A stretch of DNA of 64,000 nt from Sulfitobacter alexandrii. GTDB lineage: Bacteria; Pseudomonadota; Alphaproteobacteria; Rhodobacterales; Rhodobacteraceae. The notes beneath the pieces are model-generated. The model saw only the letters and a list, made by a program, of their open reading frames with translations. It was not told the origin of the DNA and made no database searches. How positions within the stretch are numbered: the stretch's first letter is position 1; the number at the start of each line of letters is the position of its first letter. The DNA is taken from NCBI RefSeq assembly GCF_001886735.1, contig NZ_CP018076.1:620001-684000 (forward strand). The letters run 5' to 3'. This document shows, piece after piece, positions 42,565 to 52,047 of the stretch. The position numbers and the translations under genes are program-made.

Positions 42565-43344
42565 TCACTTGTTCACCCAGTTGGGTTTCCGTTTTTCCAC
42601 GAAGGCGTTGACGCCTTCCTTGAAGTCCTCGGTCTTGGCCAGATCCGCCTGCACCTCGCGCGAGTAGGCGAGGCTTTCGGGGAGGCCGTCGGCAACCGCC
42701 ATGGAGTTCAGGATGCGTTTCGTCGCCTTCACGGACGATGGCGAGACGCTGCACAGTTCCTCGGCCTTGGCCATGGCGCGGTCCATCAGATCGCCCGCAG
42801 GCAGGACTTCGTTGACGCAGCCCAGGCTCAAGGCCTCGGCGGCGTCGATGGTCCGGCCGGTCAGCATCAGTTCCTGCGCGGCAAGGCGCCCGATGTAGCG
42901 CGACAGGCGCTGCACGCCGGAAGCGGAGGCGAAGAAGCCGACCTTGACCTCGGGCAGGGCGAACTTGGCGTTTTCCGAAGCGAGGATGATGTCGCAGGAC
43001 AACGCGGTTTCGAAACCGCCGCCCATCGCGAAACCGTTCACGGCGGCGATCAGCGGTTTTTCCAGATCGAAGCGCGAGGACAGGCCGGCAAACCCGGTCT
43101 GCGGCAGGCCCTTCTTGATGCCGCCCTGCTGTGTCGCCTTGAGGTCGTTGCCGGCGGAGAACGCCTTGTCCCCCGCGCCGGTCAGCACGGCGACCCACAG
43201 GTCCTGGTCCGCCGCGAAGGCATCCCAGCAATCGCTCATCTCGTGGTGCATGTCCTCGTTGACGGCATTGTAGACGTCGGGCCGGTTCATCGTCACGACC
43301 AGGATATGGCCCTTCTTTTCGGTCTTGATGTACTCGTAGCTCAT
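42565..43344 (-). CDS. Enoyl-CoA hydratase/isomerase (crotonase) family protein
   Basis: Crotonase-fold enzyme of 259 aa. The oxyanion hole is formed by FSAGNDLKA (about residues 62-70) and GFAMGGGFETAL (about 103-114). The catalytic Glu position is within LPEVKVGFFASASG (about 129-142). Only one of the two classic hydratase acids is evident, so isomerase or other crotonase chemistry is possible. It overlaps the 3-hydroxyacyl-CoA dehydrogenase gene by 4 bp. Confidence 0.91.
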   Translation of the reverse strand: MSYEYIKTEKKGHILVVTMNRPDVYNAVNEDMHHEMSDCWDAFAADQDLWVAVLTGAGDKAFSAGNDLKATQQGGIKKGLPQTGFAGLSSRFDLEKPLIAAVNGFAMGGGFETALSCDIILASENAKFALPEVKVGFFASASGVQRLSRYIGRLAAQELMLTGRTIDAAEALSLGCVNEVLPAGDLMDRAMAKAEELCSVSPSSVKATKRILNSMAVADGLPESLAYSREVQADLAKTEDFKEGVNAFVEKRKPNWVNK

Positions 43345-44633
43345 ACCTTGAGCCCTCCAGTGTCGATTTCGGTGAATTTGCCGCCCGACTCGGCGAGCTT
43401 GCGCAGGGTGTCGGCGGGGGCGAACTCGGGGTCCTCCGCGCCCAACTGCTCCATGCGGTTCAGCACGGCCTGCGCGCCGACCATGTCGCCGTAGAACATC
43501 GGGCCGCCCTTGTCAGCCGGCCAGCCGTAGCCGTTAAGCCAGACCACATCGATGTCGCTGGGGCGTTGGGCCTTGTTCTCTTCCAGGATCTTCACCGCCT
43601 CGTTGATCATCGGATAGATGCAGATCTCGATGATCTCCTCGGGGTCCATCTTGCGCGGTTCGGCCCCGGTGATGTCGCGGATGATCCCCGCGGTCACGTC
43701 CGACGGAATCGGGCGGCGGTTCTCGTCGTAGTCGTAGTAACCCGCCTGGGTCTTCTGGCCGCGGCGGTCCATCTCGCACAGGGCATCGCGGATCGGGTTC
43801 TGGGTCTTGGCGCCCTTGGACCAGCCGATGTCGAGCCCCGCGAGGTCGCTCATCTGGAAGGGGCCCATCTTGAACCCGAACCGGTTCAGCGCCGCGTCCA
43901 CGTCCCATGGCATGACGCCGGAATCGACCAGCTTGTTCGCCTGCTTCTGACGCGCAAAGAGGATGCGGTTTCCGACGAAGCCGGGACAGACCCCGACCAG
44001 TACCGCGACCTTGTTGATCTCGCGGGCCAGTGCCATGCAGGTCGCGACCACGTCGTCGGCGGTGTGCTTCGCGCGCACGATCTCGAGCAGCTTCATCACG
44101 TTCGCGGGCGAGAAGAAATGCAGACCGATCACGTCCTCGGGGCGCTTGGTCATGCCCGCGATTTCGTCGATGTCCAGCGCAGATGTGTTGGTGGCCAGGA
44201 TCGCGCCCCGCTTCATCACGCTGTCGAGTTCGGTGAAGATCTTGCGCTTCAGTTCCATGTCCTCGAACACCGCCTCGATCACCAGGTCGCAGTCGGCCAG
44301 GTCGGAGAGGGACAGCCGCCCGTCGAAACGGCCCATCCGGATCTCGACCTCGTCCTGCGGGAAGCGCCCCTTGTCGGCGCTGCGCTGGTAGTTGCCGCGC
44401 ACCACCTTCAGACCCCGGTCCAGCGCTTCCTGCGTCGTCTCGACGATCCTGACGTTGTAGCCTGCGGTCGCGAAGTTCATCGCGATGCCGCCCCCCATGG
44501 TGCCTGCGCCGATGATGCCCACGGTTTCGATCTTGCGATGCGCGGTATCGTCCGGCAGGTCCGGAACCTCCCAGGCGGCCTTGCCCGCCTCGGCGATGTA
44601 CTGGCCGATTTCTTGTTCAGTCGGATGGGTCAT
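43341..44633 (-). CDS. 3-hydroxyacyl-CoA dehydrogenase
   Basis: NAD-dependent dehydrogenase of 430 aa. GIIGAGTMGGGIAMNFATAG (about residues 39-58) is the nucleotide site; ATNTSALDIDEIAG and HFFSPANVMKLLEIV (about 164-178) are substrate and active-site phrases. Two C-terminal dehydrogenase domains follow, as in the second half of FadB, while the hydratase half is encoded separately by the overlapping crotonase gene. Start MTHPTEQEI (44633) overlaps the ligase stop. Confidence 0.94.
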   Translation of the reverse strand: MTHPTEQEIGQYIAEAGKAAWEVPDLPDDTAHRKIETVGIIGAGTMGGGIAMNFATAGYNVRIVETTQEALDRGLKVVRGNYQRSADKGRFPQDEVEIRMGRFDGRLSLSDLADCDLVIEAVFEDMELKRKIFTELDSVMKRGAILATNTSALDIDEIAGMTKRPEDVIGLHFFSPANVMKLLEIVRAKHTADDVVATCMALAREINKVAVLVGVCPGFVGNRILFARQKQANKLVDSGVMPWDVDAALNRFGFKMGPFQMSDLAGLDIGWSKGAKTQNPIRDALCEMDRRGQKTQAGYYDYDENRRPIPSDVTAGIIRDITGAEPRKMDPEEIIEICIYPMINEAVKILEENKAQRPSDIDVVWLNGYGWPADKGGPMFYGDMVGAQAVLNRMEQLGAEDPEFAPADTLRKLAESGGKFTEIDTGGLKV

Positions 44634-46348
44634 GCAGTCTCTTCCATTTGTTTTAAACAGGCCGCGCGCAGGGCGCGGCGGTCGATCTTGTCGGTGGCGC
44701 CACGGGTCAGTGGCTCCTGCTGGCACCAGAGCAGCGCCGGTATCTTGAAGCTGGCGAGGTGCCCCTCGAGCGCCCGCGCCATTTCATCCCGAGTGAGGCT
44801 GGTGTCAGGGCGCAGTTGCACCACGGCGCCCACGATTTCGCCCAGCCGCTCGTCGGGAACGGAAAAGGCGCAGGCTTCGGCCACTTGCGGCAGCCGGTGC
44901 AGCGCGCCTTCGACATCGAGGCAGGCGATGTTCTCTCCGCCCCGGATGATGATGTTCTTCTTGCGGTCGAGGATGGTGACGTAGCCGTCTTCGTCGATCA
45001 CACCCAGATCGCCGGTCCGCAGCCAGCCGTCCTGCATCGTTTCGGCTGTCGCCTCGGGCATGTTGAGGTAGCAGCGCATGTTGGCAGGGCTCTTGACCGT
45101 GATTTCGCCCAGCGTGCCCGGCGGGACATCCTTGCCCGCGTCGTCGAGAAAACGCAGTTCCTGCACGGGCGGGTGCAGCTTGCCCGCGCAGTCGGGCCTG
45201 GCCTTGTAGTCGTCGCCGATCATGCCGATCCCCAATGCTTGGGTTTCCGTCATGCCCCAGCCGGTGGCGACGCCCGCGTCCGGAAAGGTTTCGGCGATGG
45301 CTGCGACCTGCGCCGCGGGCCGTTTTGCCCCGCCCGCGCCGATGTAATCGAGGGAGGGCAGGGTTTCACCCATGCGGCGCGCCGCCTCGGACAATTCGGC
45401 GGATTGCGTGGGCACCCCCAGAAAGCGGGTGATGTTGCCATCGCGGATCAGGCGGACCGCCTCGGCGGCGTCCCAGCGGTACATCAGCGTGACCTTGGCC
45501 CCGGCAGGCATCGACAGCAAAAAGACAGGATGCGTCGCCGTCACGTGGAACAGCGGCGTGACCACCAGCACCGAGGGGCGCGGCGGTTCCGGGGCGTCGG
45601 GTTCGGGCGGTGTGACCAGCGGCGCTACGACGGACTGCATCAGCCAGCTGAACACCGCGTTGACGGCGCCCCGGTGGGTCTGCACCACGCCCTTGGGGTG
45701 TCCGGTCGTGCCCGAGGAATACATCACGGCGAAATCGTCGTCTGTATCGATCGCGACGTCGGGCGGCGCATCGCTGGCGGCGGCATCGTAGAGCGCACGG
45801 TAATCGTGATCGCCCTGTCCCTCGCCGTCGCGGCAGCCGATCAGCGTCAGGCCCAGCCCGTCTTTCAGCGGCGACAACCGGTCGATCCTCGGACGGTCGG
45901 CAAAGACGATGCGGGCGCCGCTGTCGCGCAGGGCATAGTCCAGTTCTTCGGTGGTCCACCATGCATTGAGAAACACCACCGTCGCCCCGAGCGACGAGAT
46001 CGCCATGATCGCCGTCAGCAGTTCGGGGTAGTTGCGCATGGCAATGGCCACGCGGTCACCCTGGCGCACGCCAAGGTCGTCGCGCAGCGCATGGGCGATG
46101 CGGTGGGCGTGGCCCCGGAATTCGTCGAATGTCAGGCTTTCGCCCTCGTAGGAGAGATAGTCGAGCGCGCCATCTCCCTGCTTGGCCCGGCTGGCCGCCA
46201 TCAGGGCGGGTACCGTTCCGGGGATGTTGCGGAACGCCTTGAAAGTCACGCCGCGGATCTCGACCTCTTCGACGGCGAAGGTGGGGTCGGTCGCAACCAC
46301 ATGGCGCACCGCCTCTTCGGGGGTCATGGCGGTCACGATGTCGGGCAC
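44630..46348 (-). CDS. Acyl-CoA synthetase (AMP-forming), class I adenylate-forming
   Basis: Fatty or carboxylic acid-CoA ligase. The P-loop is YSSGTTGHPKGVVQTHRG (about residues 211-228), then GWGMTETQALG (about 337-347) and TGDLGVIDEDGYVTILDRKKNIIIRGGEN-type C-terminal motifs (about 438-466). 572 aa from GTG 46348; an ATG at 46327 gives 565 aa. The only strong ribosome site upstream (GGGAGG) serves an ATG in another frame that makes a 15-residue leader ending 5 nt before ATG 46327, so the start is uncertain. First gene of the reverse operon. Confidence 0.9.
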   Translation of the reverse strand: MPDIVTAMTPEEAVRHVVATDPTFAVEEVEIRGVTFKAFRNIPGTVPALMAASRAKQGDGALDYLSYEGESLTFDEFRGHAHRIAHALRDDLGVRQGDRVAIAMRNYPELLTAIMAISSLGATVVFLNAWWTTEELDYALRDSGARIVFADRPRIDRLSPLKDGLGLTLIGCRDGEGQGDHDYRALYDAAASDAPPDVAIDTDDDFAVMYSSGTTGHPKGVVQTHRGAVNAVFSWLMQSVVAPLVTPPEPDAPEPPRPSVLVVTPLFHVTATHPVFLLSMPAGAKVTLMYRWDAAEAVRLIRDGNITRFLGVPTQSAELSEAARRMGETLPSLDYIGAGGAKRPAAQVAAIAETFPDAGVATGWGMTETQALGIGMIGDDYKARPDCAGKLHPPVQELRFLDDAGKDVPPGTLGEITVKSPANMRCYLNMPEATAETMQDGWLRTGDLGVIDEDGYVTILDRKKNIIIRGGENIACLDVEGALHRLPQVAEACAFSVPDERLGEIVGAVVQLRPDTSLTRDEMARALEGHLASFKIPALLWCQQEPLTRGATDKIDRRALRAACLKQMEETA

Positions 46349-46380
46349 CGGACAAGCGGGGTCGGCTGTTGGTGTCGCAT
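46333..46380 (-). CDS. Possible 15-aa leader peptide before the ligase
   Basis: ATG at 46380 sits 4 nt after a GGGAGGATATC-type ribosome site and encodes MRHQQPTPLVRCPTS, then TGA (46335-46333). It overlaps the GTG start of the ligase in a different frame, and its stop lies 5 nt before an in-frame ligase ATG. It may be a translational-coupling leader, or a sign of a one-base frameshift at the true ligase N-terminus. Confidence 0.35.
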   Translation of the reverse strand: MRHQQPTPLVRCPTS

Positions 46381-46655
46381 GATATCCTCCCAGATCATCT
46401 GCCGCGCCGCCTCCTCCTCAGGTTGCGCGACTCTCACGCGGGAGGCTAGCCAGTAAATGCGGCGGTGCCAATACCGCAGGTCGGAACTTCGTTTCGCAAA
46501 GTTTCACTTCCCTTGCGTCACACCGCGCGGCGGCCTGCGCACTGCGTCAAAAGATGTCACTCGGCGCAAACGATTTTTCCCCGCTCGCCCTTGAGAAACC
46601 CGAAAAAAATGCTCAACAATACGGGACTGCACAGGCTGACAGACCAGGAGTTCAA
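46349..46655. other. Divergent spacer between ligase operon and mrp operon
   Basis: No gene beyond the possible leader peptide. It carries the promoters of both operons. A rightward candidate is TTGAGA (46591-46596), 18 bp, AACAAT (46615-46620). The mrpA ribosome site CAGGAG lies at 46645-46650. Confidence 0.5.
46591..46620 (+). promoter_or_regulatory. Candidate mrp operon promoter
   Basis: TTGAGA, 18-bp spacer, AACAAT: five of six and four of six matches to the housekeeping consensus. It ends 35 bp before the mrpA GTG. Only a sequence-based suggestion. Confidence 0.4.
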
Positions 46656-49532
46656 GTGTCCCTCTTTCTTATCGTTGCCCTGCCGTTTCTGGGTGCTCTT
46701 CTGCCCGGACTGATGAATCCGGCGGGGCGCTCTGCCTGTGCCGGCGTGACGTTCACCGTGACCCTTGCCGCCTTCATCGGCCTGCTGACCAACCTTCCGG
46801 CCGTTCTGGCGGGCGACGTGGTGACGGCGGGCGTCGACTGGCTGCCGATGCTGGGCATGAACGTCAACCTGATGCTGGACGGCCTGGGCTTCTTCTTTGC
46901 CGCGTTGATCCTGGGTATCGGGCTGCTGATCATCACCTACGGGCGGTTCTACCTGTCGCGCAAGGACAACATGGGAGAGTTCTTTACCTACCTGTTGCTT
47001 TTCCAGGGCGCGATGGTGGGCATCGTGCTGTCCGACAACATCCTGCTTTTGCTGGTATTCTGGGAACTCACCTCGCTGTCGTCCTTTCTGTTGATCGGGT
47101 ACTGGAAGCATCTGCCCGAAGGACGGCAGGGCGCGCGCATGGCCTTGACGGTGACCGGGATGGGGGGCCTTGCCATGATCGGGGGAATGCTGATCCTGGG
47201 CCAGATCGTGGGCAGCTACGACCTGAGCGTGATCCTGCAAAACCGCGATATGATCCAGGCCAGCCCGCTTTACATGCCCGCGCTGATCCTGATCCTGCTG
47301 GGGTGCTTCACCAAGTCGGCGCAGTTCCCCTTCCACTTCTGGCTGCCGCACGCCATGGCGGCGCCCACGCCGGTCAGCGCCTACCTGCACTCCGCCACGA
47401 TGGTAAAGGCGGGCATCTTCCTGATGGCGCGGATGTGGCCGGTGCTGTCGGGCACGCCGGAATGGTTCGTGATCGTGACCACGGCGGGGCTGGTGACGAT
47501 GGTTCTTGGCGCAGTCATCGCGCTGTTCAAGCATGATCTCAAGGCGCTGCTGGCCTTTTCGACCGTGTCGCACCTGGGGCTGATCACGATGCTGCTGGGC
47601 ACCGGCACGGCCTTTGGCGCGATGGCGGCGGTGTTCCACATTCTCAACCACGCGACCTTCAAGGCGGCGCTTTTCATGTCGGCGGGCATCGTCGACCACG
47701 AGGCGCATACCCGCGACATCCGGCGGCTGGGCGGGTTGCGTCACCTGATGCCCATCACCTTTGTCATCGCCACGGTGGCGGCGCTGTCGATGGCCGGTAT
47801 CCCGTTGCTGAACGGGTTTCTCAGCAAGGAGATGATGCTGGAGGAGGCCACCCATACGGTGCTTTTCGATACCTGGTGGCTGGTGCCGGCGCTGGCGCTG
47901 ATCGGGTCGTTGTTCTCCGCCGCCTATTGTTTCCGTCTGATCGGTCACACTTTCCTTGGCCCGAAGCGCGACGACTATCCGGCGCACCCGCACGATCCGC
48001 CCTTTGGCATGTGGGCGCCGCCCGCGCTGCTGGTGGTGCTGGTCGTGGTGATCGGAATTGCGCCTTTCCTCGTTCAGGATTTCGTCTTCCTCGTGGCGCG
48101 CGCCGTGATCGGCGGTGTGGCCGAGCTGGATGTGCACTATATCAAGATCTGGCATGGCCTTGTGCCCGCGCTCTACATGTCCGTCGCCGCGGTGGTCGGG
48201 GGCCTTATCGTGCTGGCACTGTTCAATCCCTTGCTGCGCATGTGGGACGCGGCCCCGCGGCCCGAGGCCAAGACCATCTTCGAGGCGATCATCGCCGGCG
48301 CGGTCGCGCTGGCGCGGCGGAGCATTCACGGGCTGAACAACGGGGCCTTCACCCGCTACGCTGCGATCATGGCTGTGACCGTGGTGGCACTGGGATATCA
48401 CGCATGGCGGACCGGCACGATCGGCCCCGCGACCCGGACCATGCAGCCCGCCGGCGCGATCGAGATCGCGGGCTGGGCGATGCTGGTGGCGGCGACGCTG
48501 GGGCTGGTGTTCCTGCACCGCAACCGCCTGCTGTCGCTGATCCTGATCGCCATCGTGGGGCTGATGGTGTCGGTCGGTTTCGTCGTGTTCAGCGCGCCCG
48601 ACCTCGCCATGACCCAGCTTACCGTCGAGGTGGTGACGATCATCCTGCTGTTGCTGGCTCTGAACTTTCTGCCGAACCGCACGCCGGTGGAAAGCACCGT
48701 GCTGCGGCGCATGCGCGACGTGGCGGTGGCGATTGCCGGTGGTGTGACGGCGGCGTTCATGTCGTGGCATTTCCTGCTGCGGGACGCGGTGGCCCCCCCG
48801 ATTTCCGAGTTCCACCTCGCCAACTCCTACAAGGGCGGGGGCGGCACCAACGTCGTGAACGTGATCCTCGTGGACTTCCGGGGCTTCGATACCTTTGGCG
48901 AGATCATCGTGCTGGGCATCGCGGCGCTGCTGATCTACGCCCTGACGGAAACCCTGCTGGACGGCCCGGTACGGGCGCGGCTGCTGAACCGCAAGCCGGA
49001 CCAGCCGCGCGCCGGCGACATGCATCCGATGATGATGGTGGTGCTGACGCGCGTGATCATGCCGGTGGTGCTGATGGTGGGTTTCTACATCTTCCTGAGG
49101 GGGCATAACGAACCGGGCGGCGGGTTCATCGCGGGTCTGGTGGTGTCCATCGCCGTGGTGATGCAGTACATGGCCAGCGGCTTCAGCTGGGCCGCCGCGC
49201 GGCAGCGCTATCCCTATCATGGGATCATCGGCGCGGGCGTGCTCGTGGCCGGGCTGACCGGCATCGGGTCGTGGTTCGTGAGCAAGCCCTTCCTGACCTC
49301 GGATTACACCTATGTCCGCATACCGCCTTTCCACGAGTTCGAACTGGCGACGGCGGCGCTGTTCGACCTGGGCGTCTTCCTCGCCGTCGTCGGCGCGGTG
49401 ATGCTGTCCCTGGAGAGCTTCTCGCGGCTGGCGCGCCGCGCGCACATGCCCGAAACGGACCACGCGATGGACATCGACCCCTCGCGCGATCCCGACGATC
49501 CCACAAATCCCAAACTCGAAGGGGGCGTGTGA
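46656..49532 (+). CDS. mrpA: Mrp-type Na+/H+ antiporter subunit A, fused with subunit B domain
   Basis: Largest subunit of the multi-subunit Mrp/Mnh cation-proton antiporter, related to NADH dehydrogenase antiporter-like subunits. The GTG start at 46656 has a CAGGAG site and gives VSLFLIVALPFLGALLPG; a longer frame from 46554 is polar and unlike the family. Key regions are FWELTSLSSFLLIGYW, FPFHFWLPHAMAAPTPVSAYLHSATMVKAG (about residues 228-257) and the MrpB-like C-terminal part MMVVLTRVIMPVVLMVGFY with GHNEPGGGFIAG (about 790-830). 958 aa matches an A-B fusion; no separate mrpB follows. Confidence 0.94.
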   Translation: MSLFLIVALPFLGALLPGLMNPAGRSACAGVTFTVTLAAFIGLLTNLPAVLAGDVVTAGVDWLPMLGMNVNLMLDGLGFFFAALILGIGLLIITYGRFYLSRKDNMGEFFTYLLLFQGAMVGIVLSDNILLLLVFWELTSLSSFLLIGYWKHLPEGRQGARMALTVTGMGGLAMIGGMLILGQIVGSYDLSVILQNRDMIQASPLYMPALILILLGCFTKSAQFPFHFWLPHAMAAPTPVSAYLHSATMVKAGIFLMARMWPVLSGTPEWFVIVTTAGLVTMVLGAVIALFKHDLKALLAFSTVSHLGLITMLLGTGTAFGAMAAVFHILNHATFKAALFMSAGIVDHEAHTRDIRRLGGLRHLMPITFVIATVAALSMAGIPLLNGFLSKEMMLEEATHTVLFDTWWLVPALALIGSLFSAAYCFRLIGHTFLGPKRDDYPAHPHDPPFGMWAPPALLVVLVVVIGIAPFLVQDFVFLVARAVIGGVAELDVHYIKIWHGLVPALYMSVAAVVGGLIVLALFNPLLRMWDAAPRPEAKTIFEAIIAGAVALARRSIHGLNNGAFTRYAAIMAVTVVALGYHAWRTGTIGPATRTMQPAGAIEIAGWAMLVAATLGLVFLHRNRLLSLILIAIVGLMVSVGFVVFSAPDLAMTQLTVEVVTIILLLLALNFLPNRTPVESTVLRRMRDVAVAIAGGVTAAFMSWHFLLRDAVAPPISEFHLANSYKGGGGTNVVNVILVDFRGFDTFGEIIVLGIAALLIYALTETLLDGPVRARLLNRKPDQPRAGDMHPMMMVVLTRVIMPVVLMVGFYIFLRGHNEPGGGFIAGLVVSIAVVMQYMASGFSWAAARQRYPYHGIIGAGVLVAGLTGIGSWFVSKPFLTSDYTYVRIPPFHEFELATAALFDLGVFLAVVGAVMLSLESFSRLARRAHMPETDHAMDIDPSRDPDDPTNPKLEGGV

Positions 49533-49533
49533 G

Positions 49534-49884
49534 ATGGAATTTCTCGTTGCTTCGGCCATTGGCGTGATGACCGCCGGGGGGCTGTACCTTGTGCTGCGCC
49601 TGCGGACCTTTCCGGTGATCATGGGCATTTCGCTGCTGACCTATGCGGTCAACGTGTTCCTGTTCGCGTCTGGGCGGTTGACCCTTGGGGCGCCGCCGAT
49701 CCTGACGGATGCGGAACGCTATACCGATCCGCTGCCGCAGGCGCTGGTGCTGACCGCCATCGTGATCTCCTTCGGGATGACGGCGGTGATCGTGATGATC
49801 GCGCTGGGGGCCTACCTCGGCGCGGATGACGATCACGTCGACGATCCTGCCAAGGGCGATACCGCAGCGGAGGACAAGGCATGA
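49534..49884 (+). CDS. mrpC: Mrp-type Na+/H+ antiporter subunit C
   Basis: Membrane subunit homologous to NuoK, 116 aa with three spans. MEFLVASAIGVMTAGGLYLVLRLRTFPVIMG and the middle TYAVNVFLFASGRLTLGAPPI are characteristic. The second half contains DPLPQALVLTAIVISFGMTA (about 68-87), the MrpC/NuoK signature. It begins 1 bp after mrpA and overlaps mrpD by 4 bp. Confidence 0.94.
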   Translation: MEFLVASAIGVMTAGGLYLVLRLRTFPVIMGISLLTYAVNVFLFASGRLTLGAPPILTDAERYTDPLPQALVLTAIVISFGMTAVIVMIALGAYLGADDDHVDDPAKGDTAAEDKA

Positions 49885-51545
49885 CCCACTGGATCATCGC
49901 CCCCGTCGTTCTGCCCGCGATGCTGGCCCCGTTCATCGTACTGGCCGCGCGCTATCACATCGGCATCCAGCGGGTTTTCTCGGTCGCCGGTGTGCTGGCG
50001 CTGATCGCGATTGCCGCCGGGCTGACATGGCAGGCATCGGATGGCACGGTCACGCTGTACCAGCTTGGTGACTGGGCCGCGCCCTTCGGCATCGTGCTGG
50101 TGGCCGACCGGCTGAGCACGATGATGGTCCTGCTGACGGGTGTCCTGGCGCTCTTCGTGGTGCTCTACGCGATCGGGTCCGGATGGGACAGCAGGGGGCG
50201 GCATTTCCACGCGCTGTTCCAGTTCCAGTTGATGGGGATCATGGGCGCTTTCCTGACCGGCGACCTGTTCAACCTCTTCGTGTTCTTCGAGGTGCTGCTG
50301 ATCGCCTCCTACGGGCTGATGATCCACGCGGGCGGCAACGCACGGCTGCGGGCCGGGGTGCAATATGTGCTCTACAACCTGCTGGGATCGACGCTGTTCC
50401 TGTTTGCGCTGGGGGCGCTTTACGCCCAGACCGGCACGCTGAACATGGCCGACCTGGCGGAACGTGTCGCGATGATCGATGCCGCCGATACGGTGGGCAT
50501 CCGCATCGCGTCGGTGATGCTGCTGATGGTCTTTGCCGTCAAGGCGGCGCTGGTGCCGCTGCATTTCTGGCTGCCGTCGAGCTATGCCGAGGCCCCGGCG
50601 CCCGTGGCGGCGCTGTTCGCGATCATGACCAAGGTGGGCGCCTATGCGATCATCCGGGTCTACACGCTGATCTTTGGCCCCGACGTAGCGGCGACAGAGG
50701 GGCTGCACGGGCTGTGGCTGATGCCGCTGGCGCTGGTGTCGCTGGCCATCGGGATGGTCGGCGTGCTGGCCGCGCGGCAGTTCGACCGGCTGGTCGCCTA
50801 TTCCGTGATCGGGTCGATGGGGATGGTCATGGTTTCCATCGCGCTGTTCACCCAGGCGGGCATCGCCGCAGCGCTCTATTACATCATCCATTCGACACTG
50901 GCGGCGGGGGCCCTGTTCCTGATCACCGATCTTGCGCGGGCGGGGCGATCGGATCTCGATCTGACGGCGCAGCCGCCCATCGCGGGCGGGCCGCTGACGG
51001 CGGCGCTGTTCTTTGTCGCGGCCATCGCGATGGCAGGCCTGCCGCCGCTGTCGGGGTTCGTCGGCAAGCTGCTGATCCTCGACGCCGGCTTCGCCAGCGG
51101 CTGGGTGATCTGGATCTGGGCGGTGGTGCTTGGTTCCAGCCTCGTCTCGGTGGTCGGATTTGCCCGCGCGGGCAGCACCCTGTTCTGGAAAGCGCGCAGC
51201 GTGACGGTGCCCGACGACGTGGACGAGCCCGAGGATACCAAGAGCCTCGAGAACGCCGAAGCGACCCTGCACGGCGAAGCCAGACTGGTGCCGTCCACCC
51301 TGTCGTACGCGGCTGTTGGCGGTCTGCTGTCGCTGCTGGTGCTGCACACGGTTCTCGCCGGGCCGGTCTATCGCTACACCGACGCGACGGCGTCGCAGCT
51401 CTTCGGACCGGACGACTACGTCTCGACCGTACTGGACACGAAGGGCAAGCTGACGCGACCCAAGGCCGAGAGCCCGGAGGGTTCATACGGCGGCGCGGGG
51501 GATCACGGCGCGCCCGAGGGCGACGCGAAAGAGGAGGGACACTGA
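49881..51545 (+). CDS. mrpD: Mrp-type Na+/H+ antiporter subunit D
   Basis: Antiporter-like membrane subunit homologous to NuoM/NuoN, 554 aa with about 14 spans. Proton-channel regions include FVFFEVLLIASYGLMIHAGG (about residues 133-152, with the conserved Glu) and KAALVPLHFWLPSSYAEAPAPVAA (about 219-242, with the conserved Lys). A hydrophilic acidic loop (about 440-470) and a polar C-terminal tail rich in Glu and Gly are longer than in Bacillus MrpD. It overlaps mrpC and abuts mrpE. Confidence 0.94.
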   Translation: MTHWIIAPVVLPAMLAPFIVLAARYHIGIQRVFSVAGVLALIAIAAGLTWQASDGTVTLYQLGDWAAPFGIVLVADRLSTMMVLLTGVLALFVVLYAIGSGWDSRGRHFHALFQFQLMGIMGAFLTGDLFNLFVFFEVLLIASYGLMIHAGGNARLRAGVQYVLYNLLGSTLFLFALGALYAQTGTLNMADLAERVAMIDAADTVGIRIASVMLLMVFAVKAALVPLHFWLPSSYAEAPAPVAALFAIMTKVGAYAIIRVYTLIFGPDVAATEGLHGLWLMPLALVSLAIGMVGVLAARQFDRLVAYSVIGSMGMVMVSIALFTQAGIAAALYYIIHSTLAAGALFLITDLARAGRSDLDLTAQPPIAGGPLTAALFFVAAIAMAGLPPLSGFVGKLLILDAGFASGWVIWIWAVVLGSSLVSVVGFARAGSTLFWKARSVTVPDDVDEPEDTKSLENAEATLHGEARLVPSTLSYAAVGGLLSLLVLHTVLAGPVYRYTDATASQLFGPDDYVSTVLDTKGKLTRPKAESPEGSYGGAGDHGAPEGDAKEEGH

Positions 51546-51546
51546 G

Positions 51547-52047
51547 ATGATGCGTGCCATTCGGTGGCTGTTGCCACATCCGTTCCTGACCCTGCTGCTG
51601 GCCGTGGTCTGGACGCTGCTTCAGAACGACGTCACCGCGGGGATGGTCGTTTTCGGCCTGATCCTGGGAATCTTCATCCCCATCGCCACGGCCCAGTGGT
51701 GGCCAGACCGGCCCGGCGGGATCAGGCCCTTCCGGATGCTCAGCTATTGCCTGCTGGTCATGTGGGACATCATCGTGGCCAACATCGAGGTTGCCTGGAT
51801 CGTGTTGACCAAGTCCAACGCGGCGATGCGTCCGGCGTGGGTCGTGATCCCGCTGGACCTGCGCAAGCCCGAGGCGATCACGATTCTCGCCGGCACCATC
51901 ACCCTCACGCCGGGGACCGTGTCGGCTGACTTGTCCGACGAGGGGCACAGCCTGCTGGTCCATGCGCTCGACGCGCCGGACCCGGACGCCGTCCGGGACG
52001 AGATCAAGCAGCGGTACGAACGCCGATTGAAGGAGATTTTCGCATGA
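51547..52047 (+). CDS. mrpE: Mrp-type Na+/H+ antiporter subunit E
   Basis: Subunit E, 166 aa with two or three N-terminal spans and a cytoplasmic domain. TLLLAVVWTLLQNDVTAGMVVFGLILGI, then LLVMWDIIVANIEVAWIVL and ILAGTITLTPGTVSADL (about 116-132) are the family signatures. ATGs at 51547 and 51550 are both possible after a GAGGGA site. It overlaps mrpF by ATGA. Confidence 0.93.
   Translation: MMRAIRWLLPHPFLTLLLAVVWTLLQNDVTAGMVVFGLILGIFIPIATAQWWPDRPGGIRPFRMLSYCLLVMWDIIVANIEVAWIVLTKSNAAMRPAWVVIPLDLRKPEAITILAGTITLTPGTVSADLSDEGHSLLVHALDAPDPDAVRDEIKQRYERRLKEIFA

Noticed and set aside
46557..49628. 1023-codon reverse frame opposite mrpA
   Set aside because: Composition is dominated by His, Arg, Gln and Asp as expected of the antisense of hydrophobic membrane codons. 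The plus strand encodes a clear MrpA.
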